64,000 nucleotides of DNA from positions 1,178,001 through 1,242,000 of the forward strand of contig NZ_AP018052.1 of assembly GCF_002356355.1 (NCBI RefSeq), in the 5' to 3' direction. The notes under the pieces are model-generated. The model was not told the DNA's origin and did no database searches. It saw nothing but the letters and a program-made list of their open reading frames with translations. Shown piece by piece: positions 16,982 through 24,306 of the stretch. The stretch's first letter is position 1, and every line of letters starts with the position of its first letter. The DNA is from Thiohalobacter thiocyanaticus (GTDB lineage Bacteria > Pseudomonadota > Gammaproteobacteria > Thiohalobacterales > Thiohalobacteraceae). Both the position numbers and the translations under genes were made by a program.

Positions 16982-17137
16982 TTGTCTGACCCGAATGGCA
17001 CTTAGTTAACCCGAATCATGCCAGTCATTGCGAGGAACGAAGTGACGTGGCAATCTCCAACCGGTTGATTCTGCAGTACGAGATTGCCACGCTGCGCTCG
17101 CAATGACGGTTATCTAAGTGCCATTCTTGTCTGACCC
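16982..17137. mobile_element. MITE-like insertion with 11-bp direct duplication, containing repeat A (copy 2)
   Basis: TTGTCTGACCC occurs exactly at 16982-16992 and again at 17127-17137. Between them lie 134 bp bounded by terminal inverted repeats: GAATGGCACTTAG on the left starting at 16994, and its reverse complement ending at 17126. The arms extend, with one mismatch, to 19 bp. The interior (17024-17107) is a family-A palindrome. No protein is encoded. The arrangement looks like a non-autonomous insertion with a target-site duplication, placed 24 nt upstream of the SoxH-like start codon. Confidence 0.75.
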
Positions 17138-17201
17138 CGATGATAGCAGCCGTAAAACCGCTTTTCATGCAGGGGCATGTCAGCCTGTCACTGCCGCACA
17201 T

Positions 17202-17229
17202 AAAAAAACGGCCGCGGATGCGGCCGTTT
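17202..17229 (-). terminator. Rho-independent terminator after soxB
   Basis: A 10-bp stem (AAACGGCCGC, GGAT loop, GCGGCCGTTT) followed on the minus strand by a run of T, 26 nt beyond the soxB stop. Confidence 0.85.
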
Positions 17230-17254
17230 GCGGTGCGTGAAGAAGCCCTGCGGC

Positions 17255-19018
17255 TTACTGCTGGAAGGTCTTCGCCAGTCCGGGGTTGCCGGCCACGTTC
17301 TTCAGTTTCGGCGTGTTCAGCTCGGTGACACTGACCGTCTTCTGATTGCGCAGGTAGGTCGCCACCACGTCCCAGATCGGTCGGGTGTCCAGCGGCTCGC
17401 TGACATTGGCCCAGCCGGCCACCGCGTACTCCTTGTCCGGATCGATCGGCTTGCCGTTGAGCTCCATGTCGGAGATGCGGTTGCCGATGGTGGCGGTGGG
17501 GTCGATGCTGTACTTCAGACCGCCGACGCGGACCATGTCGCCGCCCTGCTGATAGTAGGGATCCTTGTTGAAGATGTTGTCGGCCACGTCTTCCAGGATG
17601 ACCTTGATCCGCTCGCCGGTCATGTTGTTGAGCGTGGTCGAGGGATAGGTCAGCGCGGTCTGCGTCATCAGGTCCTCAAAGGTGATGGGCTGGCCGGGCA
17701 GCAGGCTGGTGCCCCAGCGGAAGCCGGGCGAGAAGGCGATCTCCGCGCCCATCTCCTCGATCATGGCGTCGCAGATCAGCTGGTCGAAGGTGCCGTTGAA
17801 GTTACCGCGCCGGTACAGGGTGGTATCGGTGACGGCCAGTTCCTCTGCCAGCTTGTCCTTGTAGGGCGCGCGTACCGCTTCGATATGGGCGCTCATCTCG
17901 GCGTCGGCCTCCAGCAGGTTGGAGAAGACCGGCAGCAGGTGATACTTGAAGTCGCGCACCTTGCCGTTCTTCACATCCAGGTCCAGCACGCCGAGGAACT
18001 TGCTGTTGGAGCCGGCGTTGGTGACCAGGGTCTGGCCGCCGCTGTTGCTGACCACCAGCGGCTGCGGCATGGCGTCGTGGGTGTGGCCGCCCATGATGGC
18101 GTCGATACCGCGCACCTGCGAGGCCATCTTGATGTCCACGTCGGCGCCGTTGTGGGAGAGCACGATCACCACCTGGGCGCCCTCGCCGCGGGCCTGATCC
18201 ACCATCTGCTGCATGCGCTCGTCGCGGATGCCGAAGCTCCAGTCGGGGATCATGTAGCCGGGGTTGGCGATCGGGGTGTAGGGGAAGGCCTGGCCGATGA
18301 TGGCGGTCGGCACGCCGTTGATCTCGCGGATCGAGTAGGGCTTGAAGATGGGGTCGCCCCAGTCGTTGTCCACCACGTTCTGGGCGAGGAATTCGATTCT
18401 GCCCTGGAAATCGTTCTCGATGATCTCCATGACGCGCTCGGCGCCGTAGGTCATTTCCCAGTGCGGGGTCATGATGTCCACGCCGAGCAGCAGCTGGGCG
18501 TCGACCATGTCCTGGGCGTTGGTCCACAGCGAGGTAGCCGAGCCCTGCCAGGTGTCGCCGCCGTCGAGCAGCAGGGAGCCGGGGCGCTGGGCGCGGATGC
18601 GCTTGACCAGGGTGGACAGGTGAGCGAAGCCGCCGACCTTGCCGAAGGTGCGGGCGGCTTCCTCGAAGTTCAGATAGGTGAAGGCATGGGCCTCGGGGGT
18701 CCCGGGCTTGATGCCGTAGTACTCCAGGAATTTCTCGCCCACCAGGTGCGGCGGACGCCCCCGCATGTCACCGATGCCGAGGTTGATGCTGGGTTCGCGG
18801 AAATAGATCGGCAGCAGCTGGGCGTGGCAGTCCGTGTAGTGCATCACCGAGACATTGCCGAAGGCGGGGATGTCGTACAGGTCGCTGGATGCCGCGTTCG
18901 GTTTCACGCCCCCGGGCTGCTTCTGGGTGGACGATCCGGATTCGCAGCCGGACAGATGGATCCCCGACATGCCGGCGATGGCCAGCATCTGCAGGAATTC
19001 GCGGCGTGACAGACTCAT
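17255..19018 (-). CDS. soxB: Thiosulfohydrolase SoxB
   Basis: Dimanganese enzyme of the periplasmic Sox pathway that hydrolyses the terminal sulfonate from SoxY-bound thiosulfate as sulfate. 587 aa, close to family size. The N-terminus MSLSRREFLQ is a twin-arginine signal. Metallophosphatase/5'-nucleotidase motifs follow: HYTDCHAQLLP, DGGDTWQGSA, SHNGADVD and GGHTHDAMPQ, then the 5'-nucleotidase C-terminal domain. GGAGG precedes the ATG. It is the last gene of soxXYZAB, although a terminator-like hairpin lies between soxA and soxB. Confidence 0.97.
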   Translation of the reverse strand: MSLSRREFLQMLAIAGMSGIHLSGCESGSSTQKQPGGVKPNAASSDLYDIPAFGNVSVMHYTDCHAQLLPIYFREPSINLGIGDMRGRPPHLVGEKFLEYYGIKPGTPEAHAFTYLNFEEAARTFGKVGGFAHLSTLVKRIRAQRPGSLLLDGGDTWQGSATSLWTNAQDMVDAQLLLGVDIMTPHWEMTYGAERVMEIIENDFQGRIEFLAQNVVDNDWGDPIFKPYSIREINGVPTAIIGQAFPYTPIANPGYMIPDWSFGIRDERMQQMVDQARGEGAQVVIVLSHNGADVDIKMASQVRGIDAIMGGHTHDAMPQPLVVSNSGGQTLVTNAGSNSKFLGVLDLDVKNGKVRDFKYHLLPVFSNLLEADAEMSAHIEAVRAPYKDKLAEELAVTDTTLYRRGNFNGTFDQLICDAMIEEMGAEIAFSPGFRWGTSLLPGQPITFEDLMTQTALTYPSTTLNNMTGERIKVILEDVADNIFNKDPYYQQGGDMVRVGGLKYSIDPTATIGNRISDMELNGKPIDPDKEYAVAGWANVSEPLDTRPIWDVVATYLRNQKTVSVTELNTPKLKNVAGNPGLAKTFQQ

Positions 19019-19170
19019 CGATAACCTCCAGTGTACAAGGTGGAAAAGGGTAGACCGGCGCGAGGCAGGTACGGTGTCGCAGCCCGCCGTTTCTACAGCT
19101 ACAGGGGGCGTTCCAGAGTGGACGTGCCCGGCCGACGGGTTATTCCATCAGGATGATTCAATTTTAAACA

Positions 19171-19199
19171 AAAAACCCGGTTTGGCGAACCAAACCGGG
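19171..19199 (-). terminator. Terminator or attenuator between soxA and soxB
   Basis: A 10-bp perfect stem (CCCGGTTTGG, CGAA loop, CCAAACCGGG) followed by a T-run on the minus strand, 26 nt past the soxA stop. It should end much of the soxXYZA transcript and so reduce soxB, or soxB may have a promoter in 19019-19170. Confidence 0.8.
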
Positions 19200-19224
19200 C
19201 TGATTGGCTGATCAGGTTATCAGC

Positions 19225-20061
19225 TTACTTGCGGGCACCGGGACCATTGACTTCCAGACCATTGCTCATGTAGGTGTGGAAGTACTCCAGGGCCTTGTAC
19301 TCGTCGCTCTGTGCCGGGAACGGCTTGGCGCGGACCTGCTTGTTGCAGCCGCCGTAGCGACGGTGCAGGGTGCCGAGCTCGCCCCACTTGGAGCGGTACA
19401 CCGGGAAGTGCGTCACATGGCCCAGGGCCGGGCTCAGCAGATCGGCACGGACGTTCCTGCCGGCGTTGTAGACGTGGCAGTCGGCGCAGGCCATGTTGAG
19501 CTGGCCACGCTTGGCATAGAAATGCGCCTTGCCGCGCTCGTAGGCCTCCATGGCGCGTTCGTCATCGGGGATCTCGATGTCGATCTCATTGCCACGCGAG
19601 GTATAGGCCATGTAGGCGGAGATCTGGGCGATCTTGCCCTTTTTCCAGCCCAGCGGTTCCTCGCCGTTCTTCACGCGGCAGGCGTTGATGGCGCCTTCCA
19701 GGGTGACGACCTCACCGCTCTTGGTGTCGAAGTAGGGATAGTTCTGACGGATGCCCTTGCCGTCGTTCTCGAAACAGCTGGCGTAGGTCTTGCCGTTCTT
19801 GAACGGGGTGTTGAACATCTCCTTGCCCGCGGAGATATCGATCTCGTAGGGCGGGAAGTCCTCGATGGCCTCCCACTGTTCCCGCGATGCCTCATCGAGT
19901 GCATAAACGCCGTTGACGTAATCATTCATGGGGACGTCGGGGAACCGCTTTTCAAAATAGGTCCGGAATTCCTTCAGATCTTCCTGCGGAGTGGCGCTGG
20001 CCGGTTGGGGGACCATCGCCACCATGCCTGCTGCGGCAACCGCTGCTAGGATTTTTCTCAT
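19225..20061 (-). CDS. soxA: Sox cytochrome subunit SoxA, monoheme type
   Basis: 278-aa periplasmic subunit of SoxAX, which oxidatively couples thiosulfate to the SoxY carrier cysteine. The signal peptide ends near ASATPQ. There is one heme motif, CADCH (about residues 192-196). At the place of the N-terminal heme of diheme SoxA there is only ASCFENDG, and a second cysteine (INACRVKNG) probably forms a disulfide with it, so this is a monoheme SoxA. The catalytic cysteine ligand is in RRYGGCNKQVRAKPF. GGAGG precedes the ATG. Confidence 0.95.
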   Translation of the reverse strand: MRKILAAVAAAGMVAMVPQPASATPQEDLKEFRTYFEKRFPDVPMNDYVNGVYALDEASREQWEAIEDFPPYEIDISAGKEMFNTPFKNGKTYASCFENDGKGIRQNYPYFDTKSGEVVTLEGAINACRVKNGEEPLGWKKGKIAQISAYMAYTSRGNEIDIEIPDDERAMEAYERGKAHFYAKRGQLNMACADCHVYNAGRNVRADLLSPALGHVTHFPVYRSKWGELGTLHRRYGGCNKQVRAKPFPAQSDEYKALEYFHTYMSNGLEVNGPGARK

Positions 20062-20088
20062 TGATGCTGCCTCCTTCGGTTATCAGCC

Positions 20089-20113
20089 GGGACCGCACCA
20101 GCGGCGCGGTCCC
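20089..20113 (-). other. Intercistronic hairpin between soxZ and soxA
   Basis: GGGACCGC pairs with GCGGTCCC across a 9-nt loop in the 59-nt soxZ-soxA gap. There is no T-run, so it is more likely an mRNA processing or stability element than a terminator. Confidence 0.5.
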
Positions 20114-20120
20114 GTCATCA

Positions 20121-20435
20121 TTATGCGATTTTGGTTTCGATGGAGTCGCTCTCACCCTTGTTGTCAACCCAGCGCAGGGTCAGGGTGTCGCCTTTCTCGG
20201 CGCCCTTGAACCGGAAGGAGAGGTAAGGGTTCTTGGAAATGGCGGGGCCCCACTGCGCAGTCATGACGGTTTCGCCCTTGTGCTCGCAGACGACTTCCTG
20301 GATGTAGTGCGCAGGGATCGTCTTGCCTGTCTTGCTGTCCTTGCGCAGACCGGTTTCCATAATGTGGCTGATCAGGGCCTTCACCGTCGTGGTGTCGCCG
20401 GAAAGCCTGGCGCGAATCTTGATCGTGTTTGCCAT
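20121..20435 (-). CDS. soxZ: Sulfur carrier complex subunit SoxZ
   Basis: 104-aa immunoglobulin-like subunit that pairs with SoxY and presents its swinging arm to SoxAX and SoxB. The sequence begins MANTIKIRARLSGD, contains ISHIMETGLRKD and ends with LRWVDNKGE, all usual for SoxZ. It has no signal peptide and would be exported with SoxY. It lies directly downstream of soxY in the sox operon. Confidence 0.95.
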   Translation of the reverse strand: MANTIKIRARLSGDTTTVKALISHIMETGLRKDSKTGKTIPAHYIQEVVCEHKGETVMTAQWGPAISKNPYLSFRFKGAEKGDTLTLRWVDNKGESDSIETKIA

Positions 20436-20484
20436 TGTACTAAACCTCGTTTCGTAAGAAATATCCGCTGAGTAGGGTCGCTGA

Positions 20485-20958
20485 TCAGCCGCCGCAGCCG
20501 CCGATGGTGACCTTGACTTCCTTGCCGGTGCTGTGGAGGGTGCCGCCGGCCTTGACCACGGCGATGACGCTGGAGGTCTCGCTCATCTTGATGCGGGTGG
20601 CCACGAAGCCTTCCGCGCGGGGACTCATCACATAAGCGGAAGTCAGCGGAGTATTGTTCTTTTCCGCAATGATGCTGATGCTCTCGACTCCGTCAATCGA
20701 TGTTTCGACGGAGATCGGCACCACGGCGCCGTTCTCGGCGATGTCGGGAGCCTTGATCTCGATCTTGTCGCTGCCTTCGAGCTGGCTCTGGCCTACCAGC
20801 GCGTTAAGGGCATCGTCCACTGAGGTGGCCTTGAAGGCATCCTTGGGCCAGGCGGCCAGGACTGTGCGCGGTGCGAGCAGTCCGCTGCCGACGGCAATGC
20901 CCACGGCGCCTGCTGCCAGTGAGCCTTTGAGTAGGGTTCTGCGTTTCATGTTCGTCAC
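20485..20958 (-). CDS. soxY: Sulfur carrier protein SoxY
   Basis: 157-aa carrier whose C-terminal cysteine holds pathway intermediates. The C-terminus IGGCGG is the intact swinging arm. The N-terminus has a twin-arginine type signal (MKRRTLLKGSLAAGAVG). A GTG at 20958 lies seven bases after AGGAG; the ATG at 20949 is an alternative start that gives the usual N-terminus. The gene sits between soxX and soxZ. Confidence 0.95.
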   Translation of the reverse strand: MTNMKRRTLLKGSLAAGAVGIAVGSGLLAPRTVLAAWPKDAFKATSVDDALNALVGQSQLEGSDKIEIKAPDIAENGAVVPISVETSIDGVESISIIAEKNNTPLTSAYVMSPRAEGFVATRIKMSETSSVIAVVKAGGTLHSTGKEVKVTIGGCGG

Positions 20959-20987
20959 GACGTTTCTCCTAACTGGACTGTATCCTG

Positions 20988-21362
20988 TTAAAGCGTGTAG
21001 ATGAATTCAACCACCTTGTCGATCTCGTCCTCGGACAGGATGTCATGGCGTCCGAAGGGAGGCATCATCGAGTTGGGGTTCATCTTGGTGGAATCCCAGA
21101 TCTGGGCGCGCAGCTTGGACTTGTCGGGGAACCGCGCCTTCATGGCAATCAGGGGCGGGCCGATGTTGCCGGCGAGATCGCCGCCTTCGATCTGGTGGCA
21201 GGCAAGACAATTGCCCTTCTTGCGGTCAAAGGCAATCTGCTTGCCTTGTTCGATGACAGAAGCCTCCTCGGCGGATGCGCTTCCGATCGGTGCCAGTGAC
21301 ATACTTCCGAGCAAGATCGCAACGGAAGCGGCGGACGTTATGATGCTTTTGCCTTGCCGCAT
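20988..21362 (-). CDS. soxX: Sox cytochrome subunit SoxX
   Basis: 124-aa monoheme c-type cytochrome partner of SoxA, accepting electrons from thiosulfate coupling. A signal peptide (to about ASAEE) is followed by the heme motif CLACH (about residues 51-55) and the distal methionine region NSMMPPFGRHDILSEDEI. The ATG at 21362 has GAGGAGG seven bases upstream and is preferred to the in-frame start at 21404. It is the first gene of soxXYZAB, about 100 nt downstream of a strong-looking promoter. Confidence 0.94.
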   Translation of the reverse strand: MRQGKSIITSAASVAILLGSMSLAPIGSASAEEASVIEQGKQIAFDRKKGNCLACHQIEGGDLAGNIGPPLIAMKARFPDKSKLRAQIWDSTKMNPNSMMPPFGRHDILSEDEIDKVVEFIYTL

Positions 21363-21449
21363 CTGTGCCTCCTCAGTGGTGTGGGTGTTGTGTGTTGATG
21401 TCATGTAACGTCAGGGTGCCAGCATAACCAAGCCCCTGGGTTGGGGATG

Positions 21450-21498
21450 ATTCGATGCTCCGACAATCGAATATAGACTCATGAAAATACAGAGTCAA
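21450..21498 (-). promoter_or_regulatory. sigma-70 promoter and putative operator of the sox operon
   Basis: On the minus strand, TTGACT (21498-21493), a 17-nt spacer and TATATT (21475-21470) give a near-consensus promoter about 100 nt before the soxX ATG. Overlapping the -10 and the start-site region is an inverted repeat, ATTCGAT-N9-ATCGAAT (21450-21472), a good operator candidate. The remaining part of the soxX-bepA gap (21499-21735) shows no gene or clear signal. Confidence 0.7.
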
Positions 21499-21735
21499 AG
21501 CCGCTGTCGTCAATCGCGTCAATCGGATGTCGCCTGGCACGGACCATCCTCCTGCAGTCTCGTGTCGCGGTATGAAACAACCTGTTTCATCACCGGCGGT
21601 CCGGGTCATCACTTGCGTATGCGTGCGCCTGCGTACCCCTTAGGACGAGACGGCACAGAGAAATATTCCACACCTTTCGTCCCGTGAATACGATTCTGGC
21701 TGCTGCCGCCTGAATGCGGCCTGAACGTGACAGGG

Positions 21736-23187
21736 TCATTCCTGTTCCCGCTCGGCGAGGGCTTCGCGCTTGAGCCGGGCCAGCCGGGCCTCGAGCCGCG
21801 AACTGGAGTAGAAGTCCTGCGGTTTCTGCTGCAGGGCCAGTTCGTACTGCTCGATGGCGGCGTGGGTCTGACCGTTGCGGTAATAGTACTCGCCCATGGC
21901 CTCGTAGGCCTCGGCCGGGCGGTCCAGGCCGCTGGCGGCCTTGGCCAGCAGCCGGTACAGTTCGGGGTCGGTTGCGTCCGGGTGCTGACGCACCTGCCGG
22001 TTGAGCAGGTCGTAGGCCGGCTGGTGCTCCCCGGCATGCACCAGCGCCTCGGCATAGTAATGACTGATGACAGGATTGCCCGGGTACAGCGTAATGGCAG
22101 CCTGGTAGGTGTCGAGCGCGCGACGGGTCTGGCCTTCGCGGCTGTGGGCCTGCGCCAGCGCAATCCGGTAGGCGATACGGTCGGGATCGGCCTCGTGCAG
22201 GGCGCGCAGCAGCGGTATCGCCTTGTCCGCCTGGCCGGCCAGGATATAGGCCTGGGCCAGGCCGTAATCACGGGCGGCCGGCGGGAGGCGGTCGCTGCCG
22301 ATGTCGCTGAAGTAATCGACCGCCGCGCCCGGCTCCAGCGTTGCCGCCCGCAGCTTGGCGCGGATGAGGTAGAAGTTGAGTGACTCCTCCACCGCGCTGC
22401 GCCCCATCTGGTCAATGCGGGCCATGGCGTCGGCAATGCGGTCGCTGGTGACGGGATGGGTGCTGAGAAACGGCGGCGGAGTGCCGTAGTAGCGGCTCTG
22501 CTGCTGCAGCCGGTCGAAGAAACCGGGCATGCCGGCGGGGTCGAAGTCGGCGTCGCGCAGGGTCTGCATGCCGATGCGGTCGGCCTCCTTCTCGTTGCCG
22601 CGGGTGAAGTTGATCTGTTGCTGGATACTGCCGGCCTGCACGCTCATCAGCGCGGCCTGGCCGGCCTCGCTGTTCTGGGTGGCGATCAGGATGGAGGCCA
22701 GGATGGCGGCCGCCGTGGGCAGGTTCATGCGGCTGGCGCTGTCGTAGGCACGGGCGAGATGACGCTGGGTCACGTGAGCGATTTCATGGGCCATGACCGC
22801 GGCCAGTTCGCTTTCGCGCTGGGCGGCCAGGATCAGACCGCTGTGGGCTCCGATATAGCCGCCGGGTGCAGCGAAGGCGTTGATGGAGCTTTCCCTGACA
22901 ATGAAAAAGGTGAAAGCCCGGCCCGGCTCACTGCTGTGCGCGGCCAGGCGGTTGCCCAGGCTGCGCAGGTAATTGACGATCTCGGGATCGTCGACGAACT
23001 GGACCGTCTGACGCAGCCGTCGATAGAAGGCCTCGCCCAGTTCCTGTTCCTTCTGCGGGCTGACCACCTGGCTGGCCGGATCGCCGATCTCGGGCAGCTG
23101 CAGGGGGTCGTCCGCCAGGGCAGGGGTGAGCGCGGTGGTGAGGGCCAGCAGGGGCAGGCCGAGCAGATTTCGCAACATCAACGTCAT
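21736..23187 (-). CDS. bepA: Periplasmic M48 zinc metalloprotease with TPR repeats, BepA/YfgC family
   Basis: 483-aa outer-membrane quality-control protease and chaperone for beta-barrel proteins such as LptD. A signal peptide (about residues 1-25, TPALADDP) precedes the M48 domain with the zinc motif HEIAH and third ligand region NEKEADRIGM. TPR repeats occupy residues about 270-460 (for example YGLAQAYILAGQADKAIPLL). The ATG at 23187 (MTLMLRNLL) is chosen because the longer frame lacks a signal peptide. It is monocistronic, divergent from the rhodanese gene, and unrelated to sox despite the shared strand. Confidence 0.9.
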   Translation of the reverse strand: MTLMLRNLLGLPLLALTTALTPALADDPLQLPEIGDPASQVVSPQKEQELGEAFYRRLRQTVQFVDDPEIVNYLRSLGNRLAAHSSEPGRAFTFFIVRESSINAFAAPGGYIGAHSGLILAAQRESELAAVMAHEIAHVTQRHLARAYDSASRMNLPTAAAILASILIATQNSEAGQAALMSVQAGSIQQQINFTRGNEKEADRIGMQTLRDADFDPAGMPGFFDRLQQQSRYYGTPPPFLSTHPVTSDRIADAMARIDQMGRSAVEESLNFYLIRAKLRAATLEPGAAVDYFSDIGSDRLPPAARDYGLAQAYILAGQADKAIPLLRALHEADPDRIAYRIALAQAHSREGQTRRALDTYQAAITLYPGNPVISHYYAEALVHAGEHQPAYDLLNRQVRQHPDATDPELYRLLAKAASGLDRPAEAYEAMGEYYYRNGQTHAAIEQYELALQQKPQDFYSSSRLEARLARLKREALAEREQE

Positions 23188-23336
23188 GGATCCGGGAATC
23201 GTATCCCTTACTCTGACACCGGAAACGGACAGGCGTTCACGGCAGTGGACGGCGACCAGCTTGCGGCCTGCCGGCAGAGTTGGCAATATATTCAGAATAT
23301 CATTATTAACTAATATATAGAGGAGGTCTGATCCGC

Positions 23337-23690
23337 ATGCTGGGAATCAAGGAGATCGATGCCGCGTCCCTGGCCGAACTGCTGGAGGCCCGGGGGGAAT
23401 CCGTGCGCCTGCTGGATGTGCGTTCGCCCGAGGAAATGGCCCAGGGCATGATCGCCGGCGGCGAGGCACTGCCGCTGCACCTGCTGCCGCTGCAACTGGA
23501 CCAGTTCCGCAATGAGCGCCGCACCCTGGTGTTCTACTGCCGCAGCGGGGCGCGTTCGGCGCAGGCCTGCCAGTTTCTCGCCCGCCAGGGCATCCGCGCA
23601 GAACTGATCAATCTGCGTGGCGGGATCATCGACTGGGTGCGTACAGGGCAGCCGCTGGCGCCGCCGACGCGCCAGGCCGCCTATGCTTGA
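23337..23690 (+). CDS. Single-domain rhodanese sulfurtransferase
   Basis: 117-aa cytoplasmic rhodanese. The active-site cysteine is Cys68 in the loop CRSGARS; the N-terminal LLDVRSPEEMAQGMI is the usual CH2A-type motif. It moves sulfane sulfur as a persulfide. GAGGAGG lies about eleven bases before the ATG, in an AT-rich promoter region (23285-23325). With tusA 210 nt downstream on the same strand it suggests a cytoplasmic sulfur-relay pair, as in the rhd-tusA loci of sulfur oxidisers. Confidence 0.88.
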   Translation: MLGIKEIDAASLAELLEARGESVRLLDVRSPEEMAQGMIAGGEALPLHLLPLQLDQFRNERRTLVFYCRSGARSAQACQFLARQGIRAELINLRGGIIDWVRTGQPLAPPTRQAAYA

Positions 23691-23767
23691 GCCGCTTCAG
23701 ACGGGCTGCTAGGGTGCCGCTAAGTTCCCTGGTCCGCTGCGCCGGCGGCGTCGGGCCGGACTTGCGT

Positions 23768-23789
23768 TTATACGGATCATCCCGTATAA
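23768..23789. promoter_or_regulatory. Inverted repeat upstream of tusA
   Basis: TTATACGG-N6-CCGTATAA is a perfect 8-bp inverted repeat about 112 nt before the tusA start in the rhodanese-tusA gap. It could be an operator. No terminator T-run follows. Confidence 0.5.
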
Positions 23790-23901
23790 GTGCGTACTTC
23801 AAAATTGCTGGATACCCGTCAGTCTGAAGTTCGCGCTGACCGTGATCGTTACCGATTCACCTTCGTTTATACTTGAGTGTAATTCAGAGGAGTACTCATA
23901 C

Positions 23902-24132
23902 ATGGCAAATTTCGACGAGGAACTGGATGCATCCGGCCTGAACTGCCCGCTGCCCATCCTGCGTGCCAAGAAGGCGCTGGCTGGCCTGGGAAGCGGCAAG
24001 GTTCTGCATATCATCGCCACCGATCCGGGTTCGGTTAAGGATTTCGAGGCCTTTGCCAAGCAGACCGGCAACGAGCTGATGGAATCCAAGGAAGATGGCG
24101 GCAAGTACCACTTCCTGATCAAGAAGGCCTGA
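23902..24132 (+). CDS. tusA: TusA-family sulfur carrier protein
   Basis: 76-aa TusA/SirA-like protein. The persulfide-carrying cysteine is Cys15 in the family motif CPLP (GLNCPLPILRAKKAL). The fold-typical LHIIATDPGSVKDFEAF follows. The ATG at 23902 is chosen because GAGGAG lies upstream and homology begins there; the longer frame from 23842 has no family support. It probably receives sulfur from the adjacent rhodanese and passes it to cytoplasmic sulfur oxidation or tRNA thiolation. It is followed by a terminator. Confidence 0.9.
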   Translation: MANFDEELDASGLNCPLPILRAKKALAGLGSGKVLHIIATDPGSVKDFEAFAKQTGNELMESKEDGGKYHFLIKKA

Positions 24133-24174
24133 GCCGGCTCACAGCGGTTCACGTTCTCTGCCGGCAACGGCAGC

Positions 24175-24206
24175 AAAAAAAGCCCCGCATCAGCGGGGCT
24201 TTTTTG
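24175..24206 (+). terminator. Terminator after tusA
   Basis: AGCCCCGC, ATCA loop, GCGGGGCT, then six T; an A-run precedes, so it may act in both directions. Confidence 0.9.
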
Positions 24207-24214
24207 TTGGTGGC

Positions 24215-24296
24215 GTAGGATGGGTGGAGCGTAGCGCAACCCATCGGGTGTCCGGAACGATGGGTTGCGGCGCTTACTCGCCTCCACCCATCCTAC
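24215..24296. repeat. Dispersed palindromic repeat, family B (copy 1)
   Basis: Begins GTAGGATGGGTGGAGCG and ends CTCCACCCATCCTAC, with AACCCATC/GATGGGTT inner arms, so the 82 bp can fold into one long hairpin. It lies between the tusA terminator and the FadL-like gene. Confidence 0.9.
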
Positions 24297-24306
24297 GCTG
24301 ATCGGC

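Noticed and set aside
21481-21687. A 68-codon plus-strand frame in the soxX-bepA gap
   Set aside because: No ribosome site and no recognisable pattern; it is antisense to the sox promoter region.
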